DNA from: Lineus longissimus
Taxonomy: Eukaryota > Nemertea > Pilidiophora > Heteronemertea > Lineidae
Direction: 5' to 3'
DNA length: 64,000 bases
Assembly (NCBI RefSeq): GCF_910592395.1
Contig: NC_088324.1
Coordinates: forward strand, 7,156,953 to 7,220,952
The translations under genes and the position numbers were made by a program. The notes under the pieces are model-generated. The model worked only from the letters and a program-made list of their open reading frames with translations, was not told where the DNA came from and made no database searches. Positions 45,763 through 58,200 of the stretch are shown here, one piece after another; positions within the stretch are counted from its first letter, which is position 1, and the number at the start of each line of letters is the position of its first letter.

Positions 45763-46836
45763 TTACGTTTTGACAATGCATCTGCAAACTTTAAAAAAGA
45801 ACAGTTTAACGTCTGCCCGAAATGATGCGCTACTGAGACAGTAGAGGTAACCATTCAGACAGGCATTTGAGAAGATCAAGATCAAAAAAAAATCGTTTAA
45901 TATCCCAATTATCAGGGCATGCTCGCATGTCATTAGATATTCCCAGCCAGGCAATACAAGTGTCGCATCCTTAAAACTGATGAAGATACCGAGCGGAGCC
46001 TTGAGAACAAAGAACATTATCGAAACCAAAACACAGATTTTACTGACCTGATGATCTTTGGCGATCTGAGAGTCGCGTTGCTCTCGTGTTCCCCTGATTT
46101 GCTGCAGTGACTTCACTGACTTCGCCATGCTGATGACGATTCTCGTGTTACATAATATTAGCACGAACAATGGCAGATATACAATGAATAGATTCTCTTT
46201 AACGTAAATGATATGTAATATAAGCTGCCAATCTATATGATCTACCCAATAGTAACACATGCCAGCATCATTTACCATGAAGATGAGTCTGTCAATTGGC
46301 AGCACAGAAACTGATACTAGTGTGAGGCAAAGTGCCACCACGGCCTTCTTGACTGAAAAGAAAATAGCGGCTTTAATAGGGATCGTGACAGCAACTGCTC
46401 GTTCAATGGTTAACAACAATACAATGTATATCTGGAAATAGTCTTGTATGCCACTTGTGTACATATTGAGCTGACAAAATACATCACTTGTAAGTGCAAG
46501 AAAATGATCAGCGAATATCCTGGTCATATATATCGTTTCACTGCAGGCGAGTACCGTCATGTAAAGGTACGCTGAGCTTTTCCTAGCCTTTGGGAGAGAA
46601 CCTAGTAAAGCCAAAGTGTTTCCGATGTAACACAACGGGAGGAGTGCATACAATGAGCAATTAAACAGATTCTCCTTAATTACCACTAGTATAATCAAAG
46701 GCAGTTCCATTGAGAGTCTGCCCACATCACATACCAACCTGGGCGCCAGGTTGCCATTAGCATTAGTTACGTTATCACCTAACCAGCTCTCATTCGCCAT
46801 CATTTGACCTTGACCTTGTGTTGAATCGATCCTCAT
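45763..46836 (-). CDS. Rhodopsin-family (class A) G protein-coupled receptor, intronless
   Basis: A 357-residue open frame with seven hydrophobic segments. The N-terminus has two N-glycosylation sequons (NES, NVT). Helix 1 carries GN (IGNTLALL); helix 3 starts with the conserved Cys (VFCQLNMY) and ends TIERAVAV, where ERA replaces DRY; the second extracellular loop has GMCYYW for the disulfide. Helix 6 lacks the usual CWxP (FFVLKAPLG). Helix 7 ends NACLNGYLYCLSSASFR, with NGYLY in place of NPxxY. Large intronless peptide-receptor-like GPCR families of this style are common in lophotrochozoans; the ligand cannot be named. An in-frame TGA lies just before the ATG at 46836, so this is the first possible start; MMANES eleven codons later is an alternative. 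Confidence 0.9.
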   Translation of the reverse strand: MRIDSTQGQGQMMANESWLGDNVTNANGNLAPRLVCDVGRLSMELPLIILVVIKENLFNCSLYALLPLCYIGNTLALLGSLPKARKSSAYLYMTVLACSETIYMTRIFADHFLALTSDVFCQLNMYTSGIQDYFQIYIVLLLTIERAVAVTIPIKAAIFFSVKKAVVALCLTLVSVSVLPIDRLIFMVNDAGMCYYWVDHIDWQLILHIIYVKENLFIVYLPLFVLILCNTRIVISMAKSVKSLQQIRGTREQRDSQIAKDHQVSKICVLVSIMFFVLKAPLGIFISFKDATLVLPGWEYLMTCEHALIIGILNDFFLILIFSNACLNGYLYCLSSASFRADVKLFFFKVCRCIVKT

Positions 46837-49135
46837 TCACAAAACTCATCTATTCCGAGGGTTTGTATTGCTTGGACGTGTCGATGTCGTCCTTCAAACG
46901 TCTTCGCCATAGAATAACAATCATGCCCGGGAAAATAAAGAAGCGTATGCGATTTCTCTGCCTGCGATGAACAAAATACATAGTTCTGGAAAACGTTTAG
47001 ACCATGCAGTCACACTTGATGTAAAACAACGTCCATAACTTAATAATAGGGGGATACCACGTGTAGAACTGGTTCCTTATCGGGTCTAGTGTGAAGGCCT
47101 CCGGACTATTTCAGTTATAAAGGGAGTGTCAATAAAACGGTTATCAAAAACTAAGGTTAATGCGTCCAGCATGTTTATTCTTGAGCTAATATAATTCTAC
47201 CATGAAGAAGATGCTACGACTAATTGACTGCTCCGATTATCCGTATGAATTGCTTAGCATCAGTGTTTTGAAATTGGATGTAAGAAGTATCTTGGCTATC
47301 ATTTTGCCCACTCAAGTATTCCAGACGTAAGGCTGCATTCTCGTTTTTTCAGTAACTTTTCACGTTTCACGATTCACGATACGCTTTACATCTTTTGCAC
47401 CGGTATAGCCTACATATGATCTAGAATTCATAAGTACCATGATTCAAGCGAGGCCTCGTTCATTTGTCATGCTGTTCTTCCCGCGGCAACGTAGATTCAT
47501 CCAAATGAATGGGCAGCGATGTAGAGACAACTGAACTGTTTCGCTCAAGCCATAAATTGTAGTCATCCGCTATCGATAGTTGCCCAAAGGATATGATAGC
47601 ATTTTGATTATGCCTCGAGGCGGATGCGTGTTTTTTTTCTGTGAGCAAGCATTACACAATGCTAATGTATTGGTCAAAATATGAGATGCAATGATTATGC
47701 ATAATGCCTCCGTAGCCTCCGCCCATACCACGGAAGAAATACGTGTCATTTTCTGTACATCGCGCGCCGATCAGTTTACGGTGCACCTCACCCAAATTTG
47801 ACCTGATACTGCCGTATGCAGTGTACACTATATGTATACGGTAGTACTGTGATGCAGCATATGGTGAACCCGTTTTTCGATCACAGAGACCTCACTTCCC
47901 ATGACCACAGCGCTGCTAATAGGAATTGGATTTTAAAACAACCTCACATGGTTCACCCTACTTTCAATCTTCTCTACACTGCGTAAGTTTCAACGCCCAG
48001 TATATTGTCGTTTTTGAATGAGACACGCTACACTTGCCGAGATATCAAACCGCCGCAAGATCAACAGCGATGGTCTGTGGCATCACGCTTACTTGCTACC
48101 ATTCTGTGTACAGCGATGCCGTTTATGAGTGAGTAAAAGCCGATCAACTTCAAACTTGAAATAGATGGCATATAAATCCATATTGTACTTTTCGTCAAAA
48201 CCTTGACGAAAAGTACAATATTGTCTGTAAGCTGAGCAAAGTCTACATAGACGAGTCAATACGTGAGTAAGTAGTAAGTAATGACTTGATGGTGCCTGAA
48301 TTGATAACCTTGTTGATAGTAATTCCGTCGTGACTATATCTCAATGGTTATTCTTTCCTATTTCTAAGCAGGAACAACTAATTAATCGTTAGTTTTACCA
48401 CTGTGTTTATTCATTTCACAGTCGGTACAGTAGAAACTACCAGATTAGTTGCTTTCAGAATGATATTTTCCAGTAGAGGTACACTCATTTTAGGGAATGA
48501 AGGCACTATAGCTGGATTTGCCATTGCTATTATATTCAAACTTGATTTAGAAACACATGGATATCAGCTTACATTACGAGACTCGATGAAATCAAATCGA
48601 AATCAAAATCACTTCGGCTTCTTATCTACAAAGCTCTCCATATCGTTTTAAACAAACCTAGGAGTCATACATAAGTGATAATAGCTTTCCGCGATAATGA
48701 CGTCACTGCAGCTGCTGCCCTCTATTTCCCCATCGCTGAATTACAGGCAATATCGGACAAACATGCGGTTTCGTAATGGATTCGGGCTTTCTAACTAGGG
48801 CAGTTAGATTCAATCTGGCACATGTCCGAGTGTTGGAAATACTACATAATTGTTCTGAATATTTCTCTCTCTGACTCTATGGTATCATTCATGCTAAAAA
48901 CAATGCAGGGTCAAAGATAATTGACTTTGAAATTAGCTCAAATGCGTAGAAATAAGTGTCGATGTGCGACTGTCACGTGACTAAAACGTCATCAATATCT
49001 TATTCAAATGACCTTGTGAGCTATAAATAGTAACGTCGCGGAATGTCATTGAGGTAAAAGGAGTACCCGTTCTGCTGTATAGTAGTGTGGCATTTTACGA
49101 GATTGCAATCAGAAGACAAGAAAATGTTCGTGTGT
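46837..49135. other. Intergenic stretch between the GPCR and the TXNDC16-like gene
   Basis: Holds the hairpin at 48180 and a TATA-like CTATAAATAG at 49021 on the plus strand. No convincing coding sequence. Confidence 0.55.
48180..48221. repeat. Perfect 19-bp inverted repeat with 4-nt loop
   Basis: ATATTGTACTTTTCGTCAA and its exact complement separated by AACC. Lies in the stretch downstream of the TXNDC16-like gene. Confidence 0.9.
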
Positions 49136-49269
49136 CTACAACTCCTCGTGAAGCGATGATGTCTTATCCATTCCCGACTTCTTGATCATATCCTCGGTGG
49201 CCTTGCCTTTAACCTTGTCTACTGGCGCCTTCCTCTTGTTGTCTGTTTTTACGCCACGCAACCTTCCAC
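49136..49269 (-). CDS. TXNDC16-like gene, last exon (HEEL terminus)
   Basis: A Lys-rich tail (TDNKRKAPVDKVKGKATEDM) ending SSLHEEL and TAG at 49136-49138. HEEL is an accepted KDEL-type retrieval signal. A possible AATAAA on this strand is at 48406-48411. Confidence 0.82.
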
Positions 49270-52200
49270 CTAAAGAACAGACAGCTTTAGAAAATATAAC
49301 TTACAAGTTAAAACCCTTTGATGCATAAGCCTCACGTACTCGAGGAGGTTCTTGAACGCATGAGTGATTTCGTCCATTTTTCCACAAAAAAAAACAGTTC
49401 TGTAAAAACCAGAACGCTTCTGCGCAAAGATTTAAGAGCCATGTCCTGGTGTTAATTGTTGCATGTTCCTCACATTAGTTACACTTTATAGTTCATTTAC
49501 TTGACTACAGATGGATCAACAGGATCAGGGTTTGCCCTACACATGTGAGGCATATGCATTATAGGGGTGTAAAGTTGACTAATATCCCATGCATGAAAAG
49601 GATAATGCTCATTCTACAGGGTGGTCCAGAAATATCTTCCCTCACACTATGGATAGACAATAGAATTTTATTGTGCAAGGGAAAATGATTCTGGGCCACC
49701 TTGTATATATATTGTACCTTATCCCTCTCACAATTAAAAGAATTCAGGTCTAGCCCAATATGTTCTGCTGTTTCTAAACAAAGCCCGTTCTCCCCACGGC
49801 CTAATTTCCTGATTTAAAGAAAACTCAGGATGAAGGATATCGGAGACGAAATCATAGTGTCGAAAGTTTCACTAGCCAAGCCCAGATTTGCCGTACTGGC
49901 GGCATTCATAGCCCGAGTGTGTGTTTTTGGCAGGCTGGCTTACCGTCCGGAACCTCTTCCTCTTTTGGTTCTTTTTCAGCCTTGGTCCTCATCTTTTCAA
50001 TGAAATCATAACCTTCACTAAGTGGCTTCCACTTTGTGTCGGGCATGACATCTGAAATAGAGATTGCTATCTTATATTTGGTGTGCAAAATAAATTTAAA
50101 GTTTTTTGTAATGGCACTTAGTAACCACCGTAGGTTCAGTCTAAAGTTCTAGTCGATTTTTCTTCATCATGAATGGAGACGTAGTTGCGAGTGAGTAAGC
50201 GGGTTTTTTTTCAGTTAGTGGTGGTATACACCAGTAGGAGGCCTTTTCTGACGTCTTAATGGCTTACTCATTTTTTTCTGTTTTATCCGACAAAACTCCT
50301 ACAATGTCAGACTTTTCGCTGACAGGTCGGATTTCTAGCAAACTTGTAAACAATTATAGGGCTTCCCAAAATAGGGCATTACCGATCGAAGCCCTATGTT
50401 GTATGGGGTTAATGAGGTGACATAATTTAGTGAGCTAATTAGTATTTACATTCAGGGTCACTCTGCGTGTTTGACTCACACCCCATTAACCACATTCAAC
50501 ATAGGCCTTTGATCTGTATCGCCCTTTTTGGGAAATGTTTACAGGTTTTTTTTAGAAATCCGACCTTTCGGGATAAAGTCGGACTATTGTCAGGTAAATC
50601 AGGCAAAAATTAGAGAAGCCGTTTTGTTAATATCGTAATTCGGAAATAGCCTCCCACTAGTGATACGTAACAACATCAAATCGAAAAAAATTGTATAGGT
50701 AAAATCGTACAATCACAATGTGACGGAGCGAACCAAAAGGGGAAGTAAAATTCGCAGATGGAGCGTAAGAAATTTGCCTCCTGTTCATATTATAGACTGA
50801 GATTGAGCTAGAGTTTGATAACGTTCAAATCTGACGTCTTAATGGCTTACTCATTTTTTTCTGTTTTATCCGACAAAACTCCTACAATGTCAGACTTTTC
50901 GCTGACAGGTCGGATTTCTAGCAAACTTGTAAACAATTATAGGGCTTCCCAAAATAGGGCATTACCGATCGAAGCCCTATGTTGTATGGGGTTAATGAGG
51001 TGACATAATTTAGTGAGCTAATTAGTATTTACATTCAGGGTCACTCTGCGTGTTTGACTCACACCCCATTAACCACATTCAACATAGGCCTTTGATCTGT
51101 ATCGCCCTTTTTGGGAAATGTTTACAGGTTTTTTTTAGAAATCCGACCTTTCGGGATAAAGTCGGACTATTGTCAGGTAAATCAGGCAAAAATTAGAGAA
51201 GCCGTTTTGTTAATATCGTAATTCGGAAATAGCCTCCCACTAGTGATACGTAACAACATCAAATCGAAAAAAATTGTATAGGTAAAATCGTACAATCACA
51301 ATGTGACGGAGCGAACCAAAAGGGGAAGTAAAATTCGCAGATGGAGCGTAAGAAATTTGCCTCCTGTTCATATTATAGACTGAGATTGAGCTAGAGTTTG
51401 ATAACGTTCAAATCGTTGTATTTAATTAATCATCTTTGAGGAGTACGAATTTTCTGACGGTTATCCCGATGAAAACTTCTTTTTTTTCGACTTCAATTTT
51501 CACGAATCAAATTCATTCGCAATATCGGCAAAAAATATGGAACTCCCGCGAACTTGTTTTGATTTGACATGAAAGCATAGGATGAGCAAACTTACAGACG
51601 GGTGCCTCCTTGCCGCTTGCTACACTCATCATCCAGTCTTTGATGCCCTCAACTGTGAACTTCAATTTTTCCGGCATAAAAACGTTACCCTGAAAAAAGG
51701 GAGTCATGCAAGAACATTGGACAAATTTTCTTGAAGGCTGGTTTCCTCTTGAAAGCTGGTTTCAACATGGCATATGATGAGGTGAATTTCAAAAGCTGGC
51801 CCTGTTGTTAGACAGCGAAGCTGCTCATCACATCATGTTTTAAATGTGCGCCAATTGCTTTTTCTCGATACCTTTTAAAGTTAACACACGAATATTGTAA
51901 CAAATCTATGTCCATGTACAGGAAATCGAAAAATATCGTAATAATATCCAATAATCGTATAAGAATCGTATCTGGATGTTCGCATGTGTACATGTGCAGG
52001 CCGTCAATAGAACAGGGTACATACAATTCACCACGCTGGAACATCGAGATGCCTCCCATTTGAAATAGCTCATGATACTTTCAGGCGACAGATAAAAACT
52101 TACAGAACTTATGATAGATACAGATTGGAGGGCGCAATTGATACGACTCATTTGCCTGTACAGTCGCCCCATAGAAATGACAAATTGATTGAATGAGATA

Positions 52201-55200
52201 TAAATTTACTGACCATGTTCAAGTTAAGAAGAGCGATTGCTGGTACGCTCGCCTTAGGTTGGTAAGTGTGAAGGACACTCAATCCAATACTGCCAAACTC
52301 AATGCTGAAATATCAAAAATTTTATATCAACTTTCAACGTTTGTCTCGATATCATTGGCATTTAAGAGCTAATCTTCTCACGCAGGTCGGCCTTCGTTTC
52401 ACGTCATAACGGTAACTCTGTACGCCTGAAGGAATGTTCAGCAATAATATTCCGTCTGCGATGTCCTTCGTGCTAAGTTTTGATTGTAATCCTGAAGACA
52501 TTGATTGCTGGGGAAGCCTGCCGTTAGGTATAGTAATCGTACATAATCTACATTTGATTGGGAAGTGAGAGCACACGCCACCTGCTGTGTTGGCACTGGC
52601 AAGATGAAATTATGGGGGGGGGGGTCATGTACAGATTTCATGCAATTAGGATCAGTAGTGCTACTACAATTTCAGGGAATGATCAAAATTACAGTAAGAA
52701 CTTTAATGCAGTTGGTAGGATCGAACAATGACTAGTAGTTTTATTCGTACGAGGTGTAAAATAAAAGTTACATTCATGAACTTTAAAAGACGATCAAAAG
52801 AAATTGAAGCCTTTATGAAGAAATGGACCGCAGTTTGGAGGCATATTATTGGACGGACAGAAAAACACCCAATCTTTTTTGTGTAGCTCACTGCAAGACC
52901 AAGCACAAACTCTCATCTTCTAAGAGAGTGATAAAATAATGATTCAATCAGTCTTAGCTTGTTCAACTAGATTCGTACGTTGACCAAGTATACCCACCAA
53001 TTGACCCATGTAAATATATGGTCACTGGCATAGCCAGAACCAGCCAAAAGTGCCAATGCCTTATATTCTGCGTCTGTGTCATCGCCGAAATACATGACCA
53101 TGGGCTTCTTCCGGGCGTAGATCTTTGGCAAGCTTGCAACCGTAAGTTCGACCTGAAAGGTAATGAGGAGACCCTTTTCGATCAGCATATGATATCGGTC
53201 TGAGTTAATAGTCGTCGTATTCTGGAATTCTGGTTGTGACTTTGTCCTCATTAGACCAGTCTTCGACCCCAAGTCGGAAATGCTGATCATGGGATAGTTC
53301 AAATCTTGTTTAGTGTTGTAAACCGTACATTAAGACTTTTACAGTCTTCTTATATTAGTTAAGATTTAACCTGAGCACACGAGTATTGTAAAGTATGTAC
53401 ATGTACAGAAGATTGAATGAGATATGACAAGAGTGTTTTCAGGACTTTCGACCTGGGCATACTGGGGGAAAGTAGATTGATACACCTCCAACAACAACTG
53501 AACTGAGGAATACCTAAGGAAATTACCATCGCAGGAACAACGACACCTCGAACGGACAATATTTACATCACAAGCTTATTCACAAGACAAAAGTATGACA
53601 AATACATCAATTCAGGGTGTCCCAAAGACGCATTGGGCTAGTTTGAATTCTCCTCCACTGCTTAGGCTCACTAGCATCAGAAATGCGTTAATTGCATAAT
53701 TGTTGCATGATTTCAGGTCTGCGAGTTAGCCTGATTAATATTAGCAACAATTCATAAAGACTTTATGAATTCTTGATATTAGGCAGTACATCATTACAAT
53801 ACAGTCCATCTGCTAATTTTTACTTACCAGGGTTGGTAGCCTGTATGCCTGAATATCATCTGTAAGCTTTTTGGCATTCAGTATACCATCAATCTTCACG
53901 ATCTTCTTTGGCTCATTTGGGAGCAAGACTATCAAGCAGGGTGTCATTCCGTCACATCTGCACATGGGAAAATGTTAAATATTCTTGTAATCAGGCACTA
54001 TTTCGATAACGAAACAGAATTACACACCCCTGATTTTGGCACCAGGAATGCAACAGCTATTTTTTTGAGTTTTCTGCAGACGTTGGGTATACCTTCGGTT
54101 ACAGAGCATGCGCAGGGGTGACGCCAATGAGTGAGTTCACAATATCCACGTCATCATCTCATATCAGGCCGAACATCCAGATAAGATCCTCTTTTCAGGA
54201 CTTTAATTCTTACTTACATGACGTTGGCGACATCGCCAGTTCCGTAAGCGAAGAAAACATCACCACCAAAAGAGTCAGCAACCTTCTTGACGACAGAAAT
54301 ATCTGGAACGAACATATTTGGGAATCAGTGCTGCCATCTGTAAAGGTCACACCTTGTCCTGATTTAGAGCAAACGACGACAACGTTTGTATATTTTCTAA
54401 AACAAAACTAACCGTGTGCTTGTTGTTTGTTTGCGCTAACAATATGTGAAAATAAACTGGAAACGTATGCAGCCAGCTTTGAAAAGGAGACGACTATACC
54501 CAGGACCTGAATCGTAGTAATTAAACTGTAATTAAAATTACTAATTAAATTAGTTATATATTACCAATTAATTCCTAAGACAAATATTGCTTGGAGGTTG
54601 AGCGTGGTCATAACCTATATACGGTGACCGGCACGTATAACACATTCCCTACCTGCTGCGTTTGACAGCCCCACGGCGATGGTCGCATCCATCTTCAATC
54701 CCTGTAAACCTTCTGGGTATGACCCACTCATGAATGATTTGGCCTTCTCTGGGCAGGTGATCTCCAGGGGACTTCCCATCTGGACCCTGAAGGATATTAG
54801 CATTTGTTAGATATCATATTGATGAAAACAAATCGCATTCTTGATGAGCAGGAAGAGCTGTGAGCTTTATATCTTGCTGATCACCTAATCTACCAGTTGC
54901 GATTAGAATAATGCGATGGGTCAAACGGAACTCCTTGCGATTGTTGGTAATTAAAGGCCTACGCTCTTCGCTAAAAAATTGGAAATTTGTATTTGAATTT
55001 GAACATTTCCAAGCGTGTAAATATGCACGGAAAATGATCTTCAACATTGCCGTTGTGTAGACAGGTGTGCAGCTGCTTGTACAAAGTTTCGGCAAGGTTG
55101 CATGCATGAACACTGCACAACGCCAATGGGCATATATAACTGGATTTCTTTTTTCGTGACCCACGATTATATATATCGTACGAACGGTGTACCCACAAAT

Positions 55201-58200
55201 TTTAACGTTCCGTTGAGATATCATACAAGCAACTGATGCCATCGTCTGAATAATGACCGATCATAGATTACATGTATGACGAGAATTGACTTATCAGTCA
55301 ATTTGACCTTCTCAAGAGCGTAACAAAGTCAGCCACATGACAGTTAATGAATTTCAGATGAAGCCAGTAATTAAATGGGCTTCTTGCTAAACATATTTCC
55401 TAAAAGATTGATGGCGACGCTCGTCGTAGTTTTTCAGTCATTCTGTGGACAAGCCCATTCCAATGGTTAAGTTGGAGACACAGAGAATGAAAGTCAGTGA
55501 AAACAAGTAAGACTGCCCACCTGCGTGGTGGGCTGTCTTAATGAGGAGGGAAATTACTTACACTTTCACAAAATTTATGACAGCCTCGCCATCCAGCATG
55601 CCACGGTAGATAATAGGTTCCCGTCCGGATTGATATAACCGGATGCTAGGAAAATGGGCCACCTTTTGAGCAGTGCAGACATCAGTCCAATCGAAGCAGT
55701 TAACCCGAGTAAATGAGGTCCTGTTCTTTTCAGCCATGACAGCCCCAGAGTAGGAACGAAGGAAAGCCATACTAGCTGTATCGTCTGCAGAAGAATTATG
55801 ATACGGTCTGATGAACTGGAAATACGTGAGGAACAGATATGAACTCGCAAAGGTCGTTTGGTTCAGAAAATATTAGGGAGGTATCGCAATCCTCACAAAT
55901 AATTAACTCTGAAGTTTGGCGAGCAGGCATTGATCGAAAAGCCAAATTTACTTAAACGTTCAAACAACGTTCCCCTTAGGCTGTATAATTATGTCAATGG
56001 GTTGTGTAAAATGACCATTCAAATATTCAAGAGCCACTGAAATAACATTATCTGACGTTTTGGCTATTTTCTCAAAACAAAGAAATGCACATTTTATGTC
56101 GACTTGGCACCGACCCCTTTATTTGGTGCAGAAGAGTATGACACGGACTTACATTTGGTGTAAAATACTACCAGGGTTGGAACGTCCCGGCTGGTGATCA
56201 GCGAGAAGGTTTTATCAGTGAGGGCGGTGATGTGGTCGATGGGGATCGTAGTCTGTGGGAGCAGGTTAAGATTGTAGACCGGCGTGGCCACCTCGTCATC
56301 CATGACTTGGAAAGCTGTCGAAGGAAGGGAAACGTGTGATCGAGTTAAGAACCCCGATAAACTTATCATACTTTTCTTTCAAAAGGAGGTTAGAGACAGG
56401 AGCTCGGACGGGGGTGAAATTGGTAGCCTTTTTGTGGTGTCTAGTATTCATAGTTACGGACCTGGGTTATGTTTGATACAGTGGTAATTATATTTCTCAT
56501 GTACATGTAATAGTGAACAGTTTCAACGTACATGTACTGTGCGGCAGGAGTGCTCCCGACCGGCAACTTTGAGTAACTTTGTATTCTCCATTTAAGATAT
56601 CAGTACGTTTCTTGCACTTGTATAATTTTTACAAGATTCTTCTTAGATGATAAGTTAAGATCTGGACATGTGCAGGATCTGAATTTTGCGGTCATGATAT
56701 TCCGTCACCTCGTCACCAAACACAGCCAATTATCCAGGGTGTGACTTACGATCTTTGATTTCATCCGTTTCCGCGCGCACTACCGCTTGATATTCCTCAA
56801 TCTGTTTACGAGTGTACTGAATGACGTTAGCCTCACTGAATTTATGTTCCATGTGGATTGGATTCTGGAAGGAGGGAGAATGAATTATGTTAGTTGGAAC
56901 TTCATGGTTTCACACTCTCTTGCGCGCACCAATTTTCGATGGACCAATTTTCAGTGGACTTTTTTCAGCGCAGCACGAATGCTGCCCGGACATCTCATCT
57001 CTTGTCAGGGTATAAAATGTCTGAGGGGTTTGTGTGCAGGGCCGAAGAAGCGAACCTTAACCTCTGATTTCCTTAGGATGATACTCGGTAAGAGGGACCA
57101 TACACCATTCATAGAATGTATTACCAACCTCATTGCCTCTCCGTTTTATGGCGAACCCCGGTTTCTTTATTTCCTCTGTGCTCTTTATCAAATCGGGGTG
57201 ATCGCTGAATGTAATGATATCATCAAGAAATACAAAAATTATTATGGTTAACTATCATTGGGAATATTACACAGGCAATGTGACCATACATACTCACGGA
57301 TCAATTAATCATCAATGCTCCATCCTTGGGCCCATTCATGGATAGATGATCTAGAATCCCCATAATAGATCTATGGATGGAACCACATGGTCGTATCTAC
57401 ATTACCATGGGGCATCATTCATCCATTGGTGGAAGCCGTTAAACAAATTGACGGGCCATCAAATAATGTATACGACATTTGAACTGTGTGGAACAGGGCT
57501 GGCACAGACAAAGACCTATTGTACAGGAGCAGCAGAAAATATAATTACGTGTCGACGGTCAAGACCCCCACCACACCCGGGAAGGTATTGCGCAACTTTT
57601 CAGCAGTTTGTTTGACCATCTCCTTTGATTGCTTATCATAGAAAAGGTAGGCAACGTGGATCTTGAGGTGCTTCAACACGTCATGATTACCGTCTCTTGG
57701 TATATCGAACTGTAAATGAAATTCAAGATATGGTAAATTCTTCAGCAATTCATCGAATGCAACGGGGGGGGGGGGGGGGAGGCGTTGATTGTTGGTTAAT
57801 AAAAATGCAAAGATGTGTACTTTTTCGTGTACATCCATGTGTACATTGGCAGCGGCGTGTGAAATAAAAAATAGCGTCCATTCTATATTCGATGAATAGA
57901 CCATTCTTACAATTACAAACTGTATATACATTCTCAAATTCCTGGCCATATAACGTCCCAATGAATATTTGGCGCGAATGTGTTTTCAGATTTTTCAAGC
58001 TAGCACCACTATAAGTATTTTACAACTGCCTGCTAATCCGGAACTTGCAAACAAATAACTAATTTTCAAGTTCCCTGGTGTTGTCTTTCCGAGTCAATGT
58101 CTTCTTCAATCTTGACGAGGTACGCGATTTGAATAAGTCGGCGAAGGTAAAATCATTGCCGAGCTGGCATATATTTTTGTGATGTGCTTCAGTCTTAAAA

